Under the pieces are notes generated by a model. It saw only the letters and a list, made by a program, of their open reading frames with translations. It ran no database searches and had not been told where the DNA came from. Source: DATAYA01 sp963754235 (GTDB taxonomy: Bacteria; Pseudomonadota; Alphaproteobacteria; Acetobacterales; Acetobacteraceae). From it: a DNA stretch of 64,000 nucleotides. The DNA lies in the NCBI GenBank assembly GCA_963754235.1, contig CAVWFK010000032.1, forward strand, positions 1-64,000, in the 5' to 3' direction. The position numbers were made by a program, and so were the translations under genes. Below are positions 23,688-32,823 of the stretch, one piece after another (position 1 is the first letter of the stretch; every line of letters begins with the position of its first letter).

Positions 23688-25532
23688 GTGCGTCCGCGAG
23701 GACGCTTTGTCTGCACGGTGCAAGTCCGTGCCTGGGTTGGTCGCAGCCCAGTAATCGAAGGTAACTGCGTCGCCGAGAGGCGGGGTGGGGAGCAACCGGA
23801 GGTGAACCGGCAGTCCGTAGGATGACGAACCTGTTTCGGCGGGGTCTGGTGGCGAGCCTGCTCATGAATGGCGAAGCCTGGAACAACCGCCGGCGCTGAG
23901 GCGACTGACAAAGCGACCGGCGGGCGGATCACGGTTGAGGGCGGAATGCCGGGACGGCAAGGCGGCTGAAACGGAGAGACCTGGCGGTTCGGGTGAGACC
24001 GCCAGGAGTCAAGAGCCTTCATAGTACCGCGGTGGCGCGAGCCACGAGAGGGACGGGCAGCAAAACCGACCCAAGGGAAGGGAGGCAGGGAGCTGGATGC
24101 GAGAGGTCGAGCATGGAGCAGGAAAGTCCCGGCAGTGCCGCCAAGGCTAAGCAAGGGACAGATGCCATCGTCGGGAAACCCCGCGAACTGTGGTGGACGG
24201 AAGCTTCGATCTGGACGGATCGCATGGTGTCGGCGCTTGGTAACGGCGTCAAAGGAGGCAAGTGGTTCAGTCTGATCGACAAGGTCACCCGACCGGCAAC
24301 CCTTGAACTGGCGTGGCAGCGTGTTGCCCGCAACAAGGGGGCGGCCGGTGTGGATGGGCAAAGTGTCGAACGGTTCGCTGGGCAGTCGGGGCGGTATCTG
24401 CGGGAACTCCGGGAGAGCCTGGAAGACGGCAGCTACCGGCCGAGCCCGGTCAAACGGGTGAAGATACCCAAGGCGGACGGCAAGACTCGCCCGCTGGGGA
24501 TTCCGACGGTCAAGGACCGGATTGTCCAAACCGCCCTGAAGCTGGTCATCGAGCCGATCTTTGAAGTGCAATTCCGGCCCGGAAGCTACGGCTTCCGTCC
24601 GGGACGCGGCTGCAAGGACGCTCTGCGGGAAGTCGACCGGCTGCTGAAGGAAGGCCGCACCTTCGTGGTGGATGCCGACCTGAAGAGCTACTTCGATACC
24701 ATCCCGCACGACCGGCTGCTGGCGATGGTGGCAGGCTCGATCAGCGATGGCCGTGTGCTGGCGTTGATCGAGGGCTTCCTGCGCCAGGAGATCATGACGG
24801 AGATGGCGCACTGGCAGCCGACGACGGGAACGCCCCAAGGGGCGGTGCTGTCGCCGCTGCTGGCCAACCTGTACCTGCACGCGCTCGACCGACTGATGGA
24901 GCGGAGCGGCGATCGGATGGTGCGCTACGCCGACGACTTTGTGATCCTCTGCGCGTCGGAAGCGGAGGCGACGGCAGCCCTGCGCCAGGTGACGGCGTGG
25001 GTGACTGCCAACGGCCTGACGCTGCACCCGGACAAGACACGGATCACCGACAGCCGACAACCGGGCCAGGGATTTGAGTTCCTTGGCTACCGGTTCGAGG
25101 CCGGTCGGCGGTACGTGCGCACCAAGAGTTTGAAGGCCTTCCGGGACAGGGTGAGAGCCAGGACGATCCGCAGCCGAGGTGACAGCCTGGGGCGGATCAT
25201 CGCTGACCTCAATCCGCTGCTGCGCGGGTGGTTTGGCTACTTCATGCATGCCAGGCCGCGCCTGTTCCGCAAGCTCGACGGCTTTATCCGACGGCGGCTG
25301 CGCGCCATCCTGCGCAAGCAGGAGAAGCGTCCCTCGATGGGGCGCAGCGAAGCCGACCACCGGCGCTGGACCAATGCCTTCTTCGCGGCTCAAGGGCTGT
25401 TCACCCTACAAGCGGCCTTCGGCAACGCGAGGCACTCACGATGAGGAAACCAGCAACTGGAGAGCCGTGTGCGGGAAAATCGCACGCACGGTTCGGAGGG
25501 CGGGGAGGGCGATCGCCCTTCCCGACCCCTAT
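23688..25532 (+). mobile_element. Group II intron with intron-encoded protein
   Basis: The 5' end is placed at GTGCG (23688). About 420 nt of structured RNA precede the maturase gene. Domain V is clear at 25462-25495 (GAGCCGTGTGCGGGAAAATC and its pairing arm), followed by a GC-rich domain VI hairpin and an end at CCCCTAT (about 25532). The position after a hairpin and the domain V type suggest class C, but the class is an inference. The boundaries come from motif reading, not from an uninterrupted homologue. Confidence 0.8.
24113..25444 (+). CDS. ltrA: Group II intron reverse transcriptase/maturase
   Basis: 443 residues from ATG 24113, in intron domain IV. The reverse-transcriptase core shows KRVKIPKADGKTRPLGIPTV (RT1/2), FRPGSYGFRPGRGCKDAL, FVVDADLKSYFDTIPHDRLL (RT3), TGTPQGAVLSPLLANLYL (RT4) and the catalytic RYADDFVILC (RT5). 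The maturase X domain follows (LNPLLRGWFGYFMHARPRLF). No obvious HNH endonuclease follows the X domain, which fits class C-like introns. The frame is intact, so the intron could be mobile. Confidence 0.95.
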   Translation: MEQESPGSAAKAKQGTDAIVGKPRELWWTEASIWTDRMVSALGNGVKGGKWFSLIDKVTRPATLELAWQRVARNKGAAGVDGQSVERFAGQSGRYLRELRESLEDGSYRPSPVKRVKIPKADGKTRPLGIPTVKDRIVQTALKLVIEPIFEVQFRPGSYGFRPGRGCKDALREVDRLLKEGRTFVVDADLKSYFDTIPHDRLLAMVAGSISDGRVLALIEGFLRQEIMTEMAHWQPTTGTPQGAVLSPLLANLYLHALDRLMERSGDRMVRYADDFVILCASEAEATAALRQVTAWVTANGLTLHPDKTRITDSRQPGQGFEFLGYRFEAGRRYVRTKSLKAFRDRVRARTIRSRGDSLGRIIADLNPLLRGWFGYFMHARPRLFRKLDGFIRRRLRAILRKQEKRPSMGRSEADHRRWTNAFFAAQGLFTLQAAFGNARHSR

Positions 25533-25569
25533 CGGTGGGGACGAACCGCCATTGCCGCTATCCGGGAGA

Positions 25570-27087
25570 TCACCTCGACCTGAGCTCCACCCGATGTCCG
25601 CTCAGCTCCGTCCCCGCATCCCGCGCCAGCAGCAGCGAGGCCGGCGCCGCCAGCAGCGACACGAGTGCCACCGCCAGGAACGCCGCACTGTAATCGCCAA
25701 GCGACGGCCGCGCGTGCCCCGAAAGCACTGCGGCCGCTTGCAGCGCCGCCGCTCCCGCCGAAATCCCCACCACCTGCGACAATTGCTGCATCGTCGTGTA
25801 GAGCGTCGTCGCGGCACTCATCTGCGCCCGCGACACCTCCGCGTACGCCAGCGTGTTGAACGCGGTGAATTGCAGCGAGCGGAAGAACCCGCCGGTCAGC
25901 AGCACCGCGTAGATCGCCGCCATCGGCCAGTCCGGGCGGAACGCCGCCAGCGCCGCGAGCAGCCCGGCCGATAGCAGCCCGTTCCACACCAGCGTTGTCC
26001 GGAACCCTACCAGGCGCAGCGCCCACTGCGTCGCCGGCTTCATCGCCAGCGCGCCGGCCGAACTGGCAAAGGTGATCATCCCGCTCTGCGCGGCACTGTC
26101 GCCGAAGCCGAGTTGCAGCGTCAGCGGCAGCAGGAACGGGATCGCCCCGATGCCGATCCGGAACAGCGTGCCCGCCAGCACGGAGATGGCGAAACTCGGC
26201 AAACGCAGCAACGAGAAATCCAGCAGCGGCCGCTCGCGCCGCCGCGCGTGCAGCGCATAGAGTGCCGCACCGCCACAGCCCGCCAGCAGCATCAGTCCCG
26301 TGACCCAGGGGGCGACCACCTGCCGCCCCACCGTCTCCAGCCCGACCATCAGCCCGGCCAAAGCGGTCGCGCTGAACAGCAGTCCGAAGAAGTCGAACCG
26401 CCCCGCCTGCGGCTCGCGCAAATCCTCGACGAACAGCGTGACAAGCGTGATCCCGAGCACGCCGATCGGCACATTGATATCGAAAATCCAGCGCCACGAC
26501 GCATAGGTGACGATCAGCCCGCCGAGCGGCGGCCCCACCACCGGGCCGACCATCGCCGGCACCGTCAGCCACGCCATCGCCGCCACCAGCTCGCTCTTGG
26601 CGACCGAGCGCAGCAGCACCAGCCGCCCGACCGGCAGCATCATCGCCCCGCCGGCCCCCTGGATGATGCGCGCGAACACCAGGAAGCCGAGCGTATCGGC
26701 GCGTCCGCACAGCACTGAGCCGAGCGTGAACACCGCGATCGCGGCGCGGAAGACGGTGCGGCTGCCGAAGCGGTCGGCCATCCAGCCGCTGGTCGGGATG
26801 AACACCGCGAGGCTGAGCAGGTAGGAGGTGAGTGCCACGCTCATGTGCAGCGGGTCGGCATGGAAGGCGCGCGCCATCGCCGGCAGCGCGGTCGAGACCA
26901 CCGTGCCGTCGAGATTCTGCATGAACAGCGCGCAGGCGACGATGCAGGCGGTCAGCCGTGTGCGCCCCGAGGTGCCGCGCCGCCTCGCCGCGGCAGCGGC
27001 CGGCGGCGGCGCCCCCGGGCCCGTCGAGACGATCTGGAAGTGCGTGGCGGCTGAGGGAGGGCTCGCGCCGGAGCCCTCCTCGGTCAC
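25570..27087 (-). CDS. MFS drug/proton antiporter, DHA2 (14-helix) family
   Basis: 505 residues from GTG 27087, overlapping the qor stop by four bases. The helices and signature segments are typical of EmrB/QacA pumps: QNLDGTVVSTALPAMARAF in helix 1, SGWMADRFGSRTVF (motif A), RIIQGAGGAMMLPVGRLVLL (motif B region), AMVGPVVGPPLGGLIV (motif C) and WRWIFDINVPIGVLG after helix 6. It probably exports hydrophobic compounds through the inner membrane. Overlap with qor suggests one transcript. There is no partner membrane-fusion gene, so the substrate is unknown. The stop is 38 bp from the end of the group II intron. Confidence 0.92.
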   Translation of the reverse strand: MTEEGSGASPPSAATHFQIVSTGPGAPPPAAAAARRRGTSGRTRLTACIVACALFMQNLDGTVVSTALPAMARAFHADPLHMSVALTSYLLSLAVFIPTSGWMADRFGSRTVFRAAIAVFTLGSVLCGRADTLGFLVFARIIQGAGGAMMLPVGRLVLLRSVAKSELVAAMAWLTVPAMVGPVVGPPLGGLIVTYASWRWIFDINVPIGVLGITLVTLFVEDLREPQAGRFDFFGLLFSATALAGLMVGLETVGRQVVAPWVTGLMLLAGCGGAALYALHARRRERPLLDFSLLRLPSFAISVLAGTLFRIGIGAIPFLLPLTLQLGFGDSAAQSGMITFASSAGALAMKPATQWALRLVGFRTTLVWNGLLSAGLLAALAAFRPDWPMAAIYAVLLTGGFFRSLQFTAFNTLAYAEVSRAQMSAATTLYTTMQQLSQVVGISAGAAALQAAAVLSGHARPSLGDYSAAFLAVALVSLLAAPASLLLARDAGTELSGHRVELRSR

Positions 27088-28058
27088 GGCAGCAGGACCG
27101 TGCTGCCCGTGGTGCGGCGGCTCTCCAGGGCCGCATGGGCGGCGGCGGCATCGCGCAGCGGAAAGGTCTGGTTGATGCGGATCTTCACGGCACCGCTGGC
27201 AACCACGTCGAACAAATCCGCCGCCGTCCGCTCGAGATCGGCGCGCTTCGATGTGTAGCTCGACAGGCTCGGGCGGGTGAGGAACAGGCTGCCCTTGGCG
27301 CCGAGCACGCCGACATCGACCGGCGGCACCGGGCCCGAGGCGTTGCCGTAGCTGACCATCAACCCGAGCGGCGCCAGGCAATCCAGGCTCGCGGTGAACG
27401 TGTCGCGGCCGATGCTGTCATACACGACTGGCACCATCGCGCCCCCGGTAAACCGCTTTACTTGCGCCGGCAAGTCATCGTAGCCGACGATCGCATGCGC
27501 CGCCCCGTTCTCTCGCACGAGCTTGGCCTTCTCCTCCGTCGAGACGATGCCGATGACGGTCGCACCCAGATGCCGTCCCCACTGGCACAGGATCAGGCCG
27601 ACGCCGCCCGCGGCGGCGTGGACCACGATCGTCTCGCCGGCGGCGACCGCATGGGTGCGCCGGATCAGGTATTGCGCCGTCATGCCTTGCAGCATCATCG
27701 CCGCCGCGGTGCGGGCGTCGATCGCTTGCGGCAGCTTCACCAGCCGGTCAGCGGGCAGCACTCGCTCGGTCGCGTAGGCGCCGATCGGCCCGCCGGCATA
27801 GGCGACGCGGTCGCCCGGCGCCACCTCGGTGACATTGGGCCCGACCGCGACCACGGTGCCGGCACCCTCCATCCCGAGCGTCGCCGGCATGGTCGCGGTC
27901 TTGTAGAGGCCGGTGCGGAAATAGACGTCGATATAGTTCAGCCCGATGGCTTCGTGGCGCACCAGCGCCTCGCCGGGGCCGGGCTCGGGGACGGGCACGT
28001 CCTCCCACTGCATCACTTCGGGGCCGCCATGGGCGTGGATGCGGATGGCCTTGGTCAT
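27084..28058 (-). CDS. qor: Quinone oxidoreductase (zeta-crystallin-type, NADPH-dependent)
   Basis: 324 residues from ATG 28058, behind GGAGACG. The zinc-less medium-chain reductase features are AIGLNYIDVYFRTGLY, TLGMEGAGTVVAVG and the nucleotide-binding VVHAAAGGVGLILCQWGRHL, followed by ASLDCLAPLGLMVSYGNASG. These enzymes reduce quinones with NADPH in the cytoplasm. No zinc-site Cys pattern is present, as expected. The stop overlaps the MFS pump start (GTGA), suggesting joint expression. Confidence 0.93.
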   Translation of the reverse strand: MTKAIRIHAHGGPEVMQWEDVPVPEPGPGEALVRHEAIGLNYIDVYFRTGLYKTATMPATLGMEGAGTVVAVGPNVTEVAPGDRVAYAGGPIGAYATERVLPADRLVKLPQAIDARTAAAMMLQGMTAQYLIRRTHAVAAGETIVVHAAAGGVGLILCQWGRHLGATVIGIVSTEEKAKLVRENGAAHAIVGYDDLPAQVKRFTGGAMVPVVYDSIGRDTFTASLDCLAPLGLMVSYGNASGPVPPVDVGVLGAKGSLFLTRPSLSSYTSKRADLERTAADLFDVVASGAVKIRINQTFPLRDAAAAHAALESRRTTGSTVLLP

Positions 28059-28091
28059 GATCGTCTCCAATGGGGTAGGGCGAGCGGACGG

Positions 28092-28649
28092 TCAGGCCGC
28101 GCGCGGCGCACCGGACGCGGCGCGCGCCTCGAGGGCCCGCGCCTCCAGGGCCCGCGCCTCCAGGGCCCGCGCCTCCAGGGCCCGCGCCTCCAGGGCCCGC
28201 GCCTCCAGGGCCCGCGCCTCCAGGGACAGCAGGAACTGCTTGGTGGCCAGCCCGCCGGCGCCGGAATAGCCGCCCGGCCCGGCGGCGGCGACCACGCGAT
28301 GGCAGGGGATCAGGATCGGGATCGGGTTCGCACCGACCGCCTGCCCGACGGCGCGCGGGGCGGAGCCGCAGGCGCGCGCGATGTCGCCGTAGCGTGCCGT
28401 CGCACCGGGCGGGATCGCGCACAGCGCCTGCCAGACCCGCTGCTGGAACGCGGTGCCCGGCGGTGCCAACGGCAGGTCGAGCGCGGTCGCCGTGCCGTCG
28501 AAATAGGCCTGCAAGGATGCGGCGGCACGGCGCAGCAGCGGCGTCGCGGTCTGGTCGCGGCCCCAGCCCCAGTCCAGCGACACGATCGCGTCATCCGCCT
28601 CGGAGAGGGTGAGGTCTCCGATCGGCGAGTGAAGCGAGAGCTGGGGCAC
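28092..28649 (-). CDS. ogt: Methylated-DNA-[protein]-cysteine S-methyltransferase with repeat tail
   Basis: 185 residues. The start is GTG 28649 (VPQLSLHSPIGDLTLSEADD), preceded by GGAGA. Ogt transfers O6-methyl groups from guanine to its own Cys. The helix-turn-helix/active-site region is complete: TAFQQRVWQALCAIPPG, ATARYGDIARA, RAVGQAVGANPIPILIPCHR with the acceptor Cys at about residue 115, and GGYSGAGGLATKQFLLSLEA. After the normal end the protein continues as six to seven ALEAR pentapeptides encoded by a 15-bp tandem repeat, an unusual helical, charge-alternating tail. It is likely transcribed with qor. Confidence 0.93.
   Translation of the reverse strand: MPQLSLHSPIGDLTLSEADDAIVSLDWGWGRDQTATPLLRRAAASLQAYFDGTATALDLPLAPPGTAFQQRVWQALCAIPPGATARYGDIARACGSAPRAVGQAVGANPIPILIPCHRVVAAAGPGGYSGAGGLATKQFLLSLEARALEARALEARALEARALEARALEARALEARAASGAPRAA
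28126..28230. repeat. 15-bp tandem repeat, 7 units (3' end of ogt)
   Basis: The unit GCCTCCAGGGCCCGC occurs five times perfectly (28141-28215), with one divergent unit on each side. It is in frame with ogt and encodes ALEAR pentapeptides. Being a multiple of three, copy-number changes would lengthen or shorten the tail without a frameshift. Confidence 0.9.
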
Positions 28650-28739
28650 GCATATCTCCGGGCGGACGGGCGCGGGATGGCAGACCCGCGCGTGCGATGT
28701 GTCAAGACGGGGCGTCAAGACGGGGCGTCAAGAGGGGCG

Positions 28740-30798
28740 TCATGACGGGGCCATGACGGGGCGGCGGAGCAGCGGACGCAGCGCTTCGGGATCACGCACC
28801 GGCAGGCTGCATGCGCCGGCGCGGCAGACAAAGGCGGCGGGGGCGCCGCCGGCGTCCTTGCCGTGCGCCGGATGCAGCGCAGGGACGGCATTTTCCGGGG
28901 TCGCGTGCAGCACGCAGATCACCGGGTCGGGAGCGGCGAGCGCGAGGTGGAGCAGGGCCTGCACTCCCGGATCGCCGGGCGGACCGGTGACCACGACCGT
29001 GATCGCGTCCTCCAGCAGGTCGGCCGCCGCGAGCAAGGTCGGCATGGCCTGAAGCGCCGGACCGGCGCCGCCGAACGCGCACAGCACCGCCTCGGCGCGG
29101 CTCCGCCATGCGGGTTCGCCGGTCAGGTGATGGAGGCGTGCGAACAGGGTTGCGATCAGGCCGGTGCCGGCGGGGGTCGCGTTGTCGGTGGCGTTGCGCG
29201 GGCGGGAGACCGGCACGTCGGCCGCATCGGCGGCAGTCTGGAAGAAGCTGCCGTCGGCAATCGGCGAAATGCGCGACCGCCGCCTCGGCCAAAGTCGCCG
29301 CCTGCGCGAGGCGCGCCGGCTCGCCGCTCGCTTCGTACAGCGCGAGTGCCGCGAGCCCGACCGCGGCCTGATCCTCCAGCAATCCAGGGGCGGTGACCAC
29401 ACCGTCGGCCCAGGCATGGGCCACGCGGCCGTCCGGCGTGCCGAGGGCGGCGCGCACGAAGTCGAGCGCGCCCTCGGCCAGCCCCCGCCAATCGGGCCGG
29501 TCGAACACCGCGGCCGCGCGGACCAGGGCCGCGATCATCAGGCCGTTCCAGTCCGCCAGCACCTTGCCGTCGCGGGCGGGCGGGATGCGCCGGGCGCGGG
29601 CCTCGAACAGCACGCGCCGGCTCGCCGCGAGCCGCCGCTCCTGCTCCGGCGCGCCGATCGGTGCCAGGCGCCGCAGCACCGTCCGCCCCTCCCAGTTGCC
29701 CTCGGGGCGGACGTCATAGGCGGATTTGAACGGGGCGCTGTCAGCGCCGAGCAGAGCGTCGATCTCGGCCTCTGTCCAGACGTAGAAGCGGCCTTCCTCG
29801 CCCTCGCTGTCGGCATCCTGGGCGGCGGCGAAGGCGCTGCGGCCGGCGCCGTCGGGAGCGGTCGTCATCTCGCGCGCGAGCCACTCCACCAGCTCCGCGG
29901 CGCGCGCCGCATAGAGGGGATCGGGGGGGATGGGATCGGGGCTGGCGGCATGGGCGAGGGCGAGCAGGTCGAGGATCTGCGCGTTGTCGTACAGCATCTT
30001 CTCGAAATGCGGCACCAGCCATTCGGCGTCGGTCGAATAGCGCGAGAAGCCGCCGCCGAGATGGTCGTGGATGCCGCCCATCGACAGGCCGCGCAGCAAG
30101 CCGTGGACGGCCTCGGCACAGGCCGGGTCGCCGGTGCGGGCGTGCTGTTGCCAAAGGAAGCGAAACAGCGGCGCGTTGGGGAAACGCGGCGCACCGCGCA
30201 GGCCGCCATGCACGGGATCGACGCCGGCAAGCAGGGACGCGGCTACCCCGTCGAGCGTCTGCGGCCCCGGCATCGGCCCGGGGCGGGCGGCGGAAAGGCC
30301 GCGCAACGCCGCGCGCAGCGCCGCGACATTCTGGGCGACTGCCCCGTCGCCGGCCGCGAAGGCGCGGGCGACACCTTCCAGCGCCTGGCGGAACGAGGGC
30401 CGTCCCCAGCGCGGCTCGGGCGGGAAATAGGTGCCGCCCCAGAACGGCGCCGCGTCGGGCGTGAGGAACATCGTCAGCGGCCAGCCGCCCTGCTCGCCGA
30501 GCGCGTGCAGGGCGGACATGTAGATATGGTCGATGTCGGGCCGCTCCTCGCGATCCACCTTGATGTTGACGAAATGACGGTTCATCAGGGCTGCGGTGTC
30601 GGCGTCTTCGAACGATTCGTGCGCCATGACGTGGCACCAGTGACAGGCGGCGTAGCCGACCGAGAGCAGGATCGGCACGCCTCGGGCGCGCGCCTCGGCC
30701 AGCGCCGCATCGCCCCACTGCCGCCAATGCACCGGGTTGCCGGCGTGCTGCAGCAGGTAGGGCGAGCGTGCGTGGCGGAGCAGATTGGCATCGGACAT
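28740..30798 (-). pseudogene. YyaL/DUF255 thioredoxin-domain protein, one-base frameshift
   Basis: The start chosen is ATG 30798 (MSDANLLRHARSPYLLQHAG). The N-terminal DUF255 thioredoxin-like domain has GYAACHWCHVMAHESFED, and the middle is the (alpha/alpha)6-barrel seen in spermatogenesis-associated protein 20 relatives (GGIHDHLGGGFSRYSTDAEW, MLYDNAQILDLLA). Near 29259-29260 the frame is lost. Deleting one base of the TT (coding strand) restores FADADGSFFQTAADAADVPV and runs to the stop at 28740, giving about 685 residues. The rest is intact, so this is either a recent mutation or a sequence error. The exact molecular role of the family is unclear. Confidence 0.85.
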
Positions 30799-30868
30799 CG
30801 GATGGCCTTTGCGGCGGCGGGGCTCGGTCTTGGACATGGGCGTTCGCGCGCGGCGCGGGGAGGTGGGG

Positions 30869-31249
30869 GTGGACGATCGGGTGGAACTGAGCGGCGGCAC
30901 GCAGAGCGGCGGCGAGGTCTCCGCGCCCGCCCCGCTGCCATTCTACACCGCGCATCTTTTTGTCTGCTGCAACCGGCGCCCGGACGGACACAAGCGCGGC
31001 AGTTGCGCGGCGAAGGGGTCCGAGCGGCTGCGCGACTACATGAAGGCGCGGGTGAAAGAACTCGGGCTCGAGCGCGTGCGGGTGAACCTGGCGGGGTGCC
31101 TGGACCGCTGCGAGCTTGGTCCCTGCGTGGTGATCTACCCGGAGGGCGTGTGGTACCGCATTGAAACTCCGGCCGATGTCGATGCGGTTTTGGAACGGCA
31201 CCTGGCGGCCGGCGGCCGCGCGACCGAGCTGCTGCTCCCGGACGCGTGA
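30869..31249 (+). CDS. Thioredoxin-like [2Fe-2S] ferredoxin
   Basis: About 126 residues. GTG 30869, five bases after GGGGAGG, is preferred; ATG 30836 and a still longer frame overlap the divergent yyaL start region. The cluster ligands are visible as FVCCNRRPDGHKRGSC and NLAGCLDRCELGPCVVIYPE, as in the (2Fe-2S) Trx-fold ferredoxins that shuttle electrons in the cytoplasm. It lies divergently from yyaL, with 70 bp between starts, and 81 bp before rsmG. Its partner enzyme is not evident. Confidence 0.88.
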   Translation: MDDRVELSGGTQSGGEVSAPAPLPFYTAHLFVCCNRRPDGHKRGSCAAKGSERLRDYMKARVKELGLERVRVNLAGCLDRCELGPCVVIYPEGVWYRIETPADVDAVLERHLAAGGRATELLLPDA

Positions 31250-31291
31250 ACGAGACGGCGGGACGAAGGCGAGAGAACAAAACAGAAACCA

Positions 31292-31316
31292 TGTTTCCCG
31301 TGCAACGTTATCCACA
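31292..31316 (+). promoter_or_regulatory. parS-like palindrome followed by a perfect DnaA box
   Basis: TGTTTCCCGTGCAACG (31292-31307) matches the bacterial parS consensus TGTTTCACGTGAAACA at 13 of 16 positions. TTATCCACA (31308-31316) is an exact DnaA box. Both sit just upstream of rsmG-parAB, where parS sites and the origin often occur. Single occurrences could arise by chance. Confidence 0.45.
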
Positions 31317-31330
31317 GGCCTGAGCGCCGG

Positions 31331-31903
31331 GTGAGCACGGCCGAGGCCCGGCTGCGGGAGTTCGCCGCCCTGGTGGCGGCCTGGAATCCGCGCATCAATC
31401 TGGTCGGTGCCGCCGACCTGCCCGTGCTCTGGGAGCGGCACATCGAGGACTGCCTGCAACTGCTGCCGCTGGTCCCCGCCGGAATCGACCGTGGCATCGA
31501 TCTCGGCTCCGGGGCGGGCTTCCCCGGTCTCGTGCTCGCGATCGCGACCGGCATCCGGTTCGAGCTGATCGAGGCCGACCGTCGCAAGGCCGCCTTCCTC
31601 GCGGAGACCGCCCATCGGCTCGGCGCCCCGGCCCGCATCCACGCCTGTCGGATCGAGGCCGCTCCCGTGGCACCCGCCCGCCTCGTGACTGCGCGCGCGC
31701 TGGCGCCGCTGGCGCGCGCGCTGCCGCTCGCCGCGCCGTTGCTGGTGCCCGGTGGCATCTGCCTGTTTCCGAAAGGCCGCACCGGCGCGGAAGAATTGAC
31801 CGAAGCGCGCCGGCAATGGCAGATGGAGGTCGATTCCGTGCCGAATCGCGTCCATCCCGGCGGCGTCATCCTGCGAATCGGGGCCTTGCAACGTGCCACC
31901 TGA
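31331..31903 (+). CDS. rsmG: 16S rRNA (guanine-527-N7)-methyltransferase RsmG (GidB)
   Basis: 190 residues from GTG 31331. RsmG methylates G527 of 16S rRNA with SAM. Motifs are FAALVAAWNPRINLVGA, the SAM loop IDLGSGAGFPGLVLAIA and FELIEADRRKAAFLAE, and VTARALAPLARAL. The protein is slightly short but complete. It overlaps parA by 11 bp, the usual rsmG-parA-parB arrangement. The customary mnmG upstream is missing, and a ferredoxin gene stands there instead. Confidence 0.94.
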   Translation: MSTAEARLREFAALVAAWNPRINLVGAADLPVLWERHIEDCLQLLPLVPAGIDRGIDLGSGAGFPGLVLAIATGIRFELIEADRRKAAFLAETAHRLGAPARIHACRIEAAPVAPARLVTARALAPLARALPLAAPLLVPGGICLFPKGRTGAEELTEARRQWQMEVDSVPNRVHPGGVILRIGALQRAT

Positions 31904-32687
31904 GACCAGCCCGGCCCGCCGCGTGATCGCGATCGCCAACCAGAAAGGGGGCGTCGGCAAGACCACCACCGCCGTCAATCTCGGGGCCGCCCTCGCCCAG
32001 CGCGGCGAGCGCGTGGTCGTGATCGACCTCGACCCGCAGGGCAATGCCTCCACCGGCCTCGGCCTGGAGGGCCCGCGCGCGCCCGGCAGCTACGCCCTGA
32101 TGCTCGGCGCGACGCCGGCTGCCGAGACCCTCCGCCCGACCGCGACCGCGTCGCTCGAGCTGGTCGCCGCCGATCCCGATCTCGCCGGCGCCGAAATCGA
32201 GCTGGTGTCCCTGCCCGGCCGCGAACGCCTGCTCCGCGACGCCCTCGCCCGGCCCGAGTTCGCCGGCCACAGCCAAATCCTGATCGACTGCCCGCCCAGC
32301 CTCGGCCTGCTGACGCTGAACGCCTTCGTCGCCGCCGACGCCGTGCTGGTGCCGCTGCAATGCGAATTCTTCGCCCTCGAAGGACTGAGCAACCTGGTGC
32401 GGACCATCGAGCGCGTGCGCGCCAGCCTCAATCCCGCGATCACGCTGGAAGGGATCCTGCTCACCATGCTCGATCGCCGCAACAACCTCTCCGATCTGGT
32501 CGCCGCCGACGCGCGCAGCTTCTTCGGCGCCAAGGTCTATGACACCGTGATTCCTCGCAACGTCCGCATCTCCGAGGCCCCGAGCCACGGCGTGCCGGTC
32601 GTCGCCTACGATCCGCGCTCGGCGGGCGCGCAAGCCTATGGGCAACTGGCCGCGGAATGGCTGCGCCGGGCGCGGGTGCCGGCGTGA
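31893..32687 (+). CDS. parA: Chromosome partitioning ATPase ParA
   Basis: 264 residues from GTG 31893. ParA is the DNA-bound ATPase that drives origin segregation with ParB-parS. The deviant Walker A motif reads ANQKGGVGKTTTAVNLGAAL (residues 15-34), Walker A' VVVIDLDPQGNAS and Walker B ILIDCPPSLGLLT. The C-terminus (RISEAPSHGVPVVAYDPRSA) is the usual chromosomal ParA ending. It overlaps rsmG and is followed after about 135 bp of repeats by parB, so the gap between parA and parB is longer than normal. Confidence 0.97.
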   Translation: MPPETSPARRVIAIANQKGGVGKTTTAVNLGAALAQRGERVVVIDLDPQGNASTGLGLEGPRAPGSYALMLGATPAAETLRPTATASLELVAADPDLAGAEIELVSLPGRERLLRDALARPEFAGHSQILIDCPPSLGLLTLNAFVAADAVLVPLQCEFFALEGLSNLVRTIERVRASLNPAITLEGILLTMLDRRNNLSDLVAADARSFFGAKVYDTVIPRNVRISEAPSHGVPVVAYDPRSAGAQAYGQLAAEWLRRARVPA

Positions 32688-32700
32688 GCGCCGGTGAAAA

Positions 32701-32818
32701 GGCCAGGGGCTCTGCCCCTGGACCCCGCCAAAGGCGGAGCCTTTGGAATCCATTCTGCAAGGAAATGGGGTCTGGGGCCGGCGGCCCCAGCGGGGTCGAG
32801 GGGCAGCGCCCCTCGCCT
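32701..32818. repeat. Dispersed palindromic repeats B and C in tandem between parA and parB
   Basis: Family B (32701-32750) and family C (32765-32818) stand side by side, linked by ATTCTGCAAGGAAATG. They separate parA from parB, genes usually only a few bases apart, so the repeats look inserted. The parB start follows within 6 bp. Confidence 0.75.
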
Positions 32819-32823
32819 TGCCG

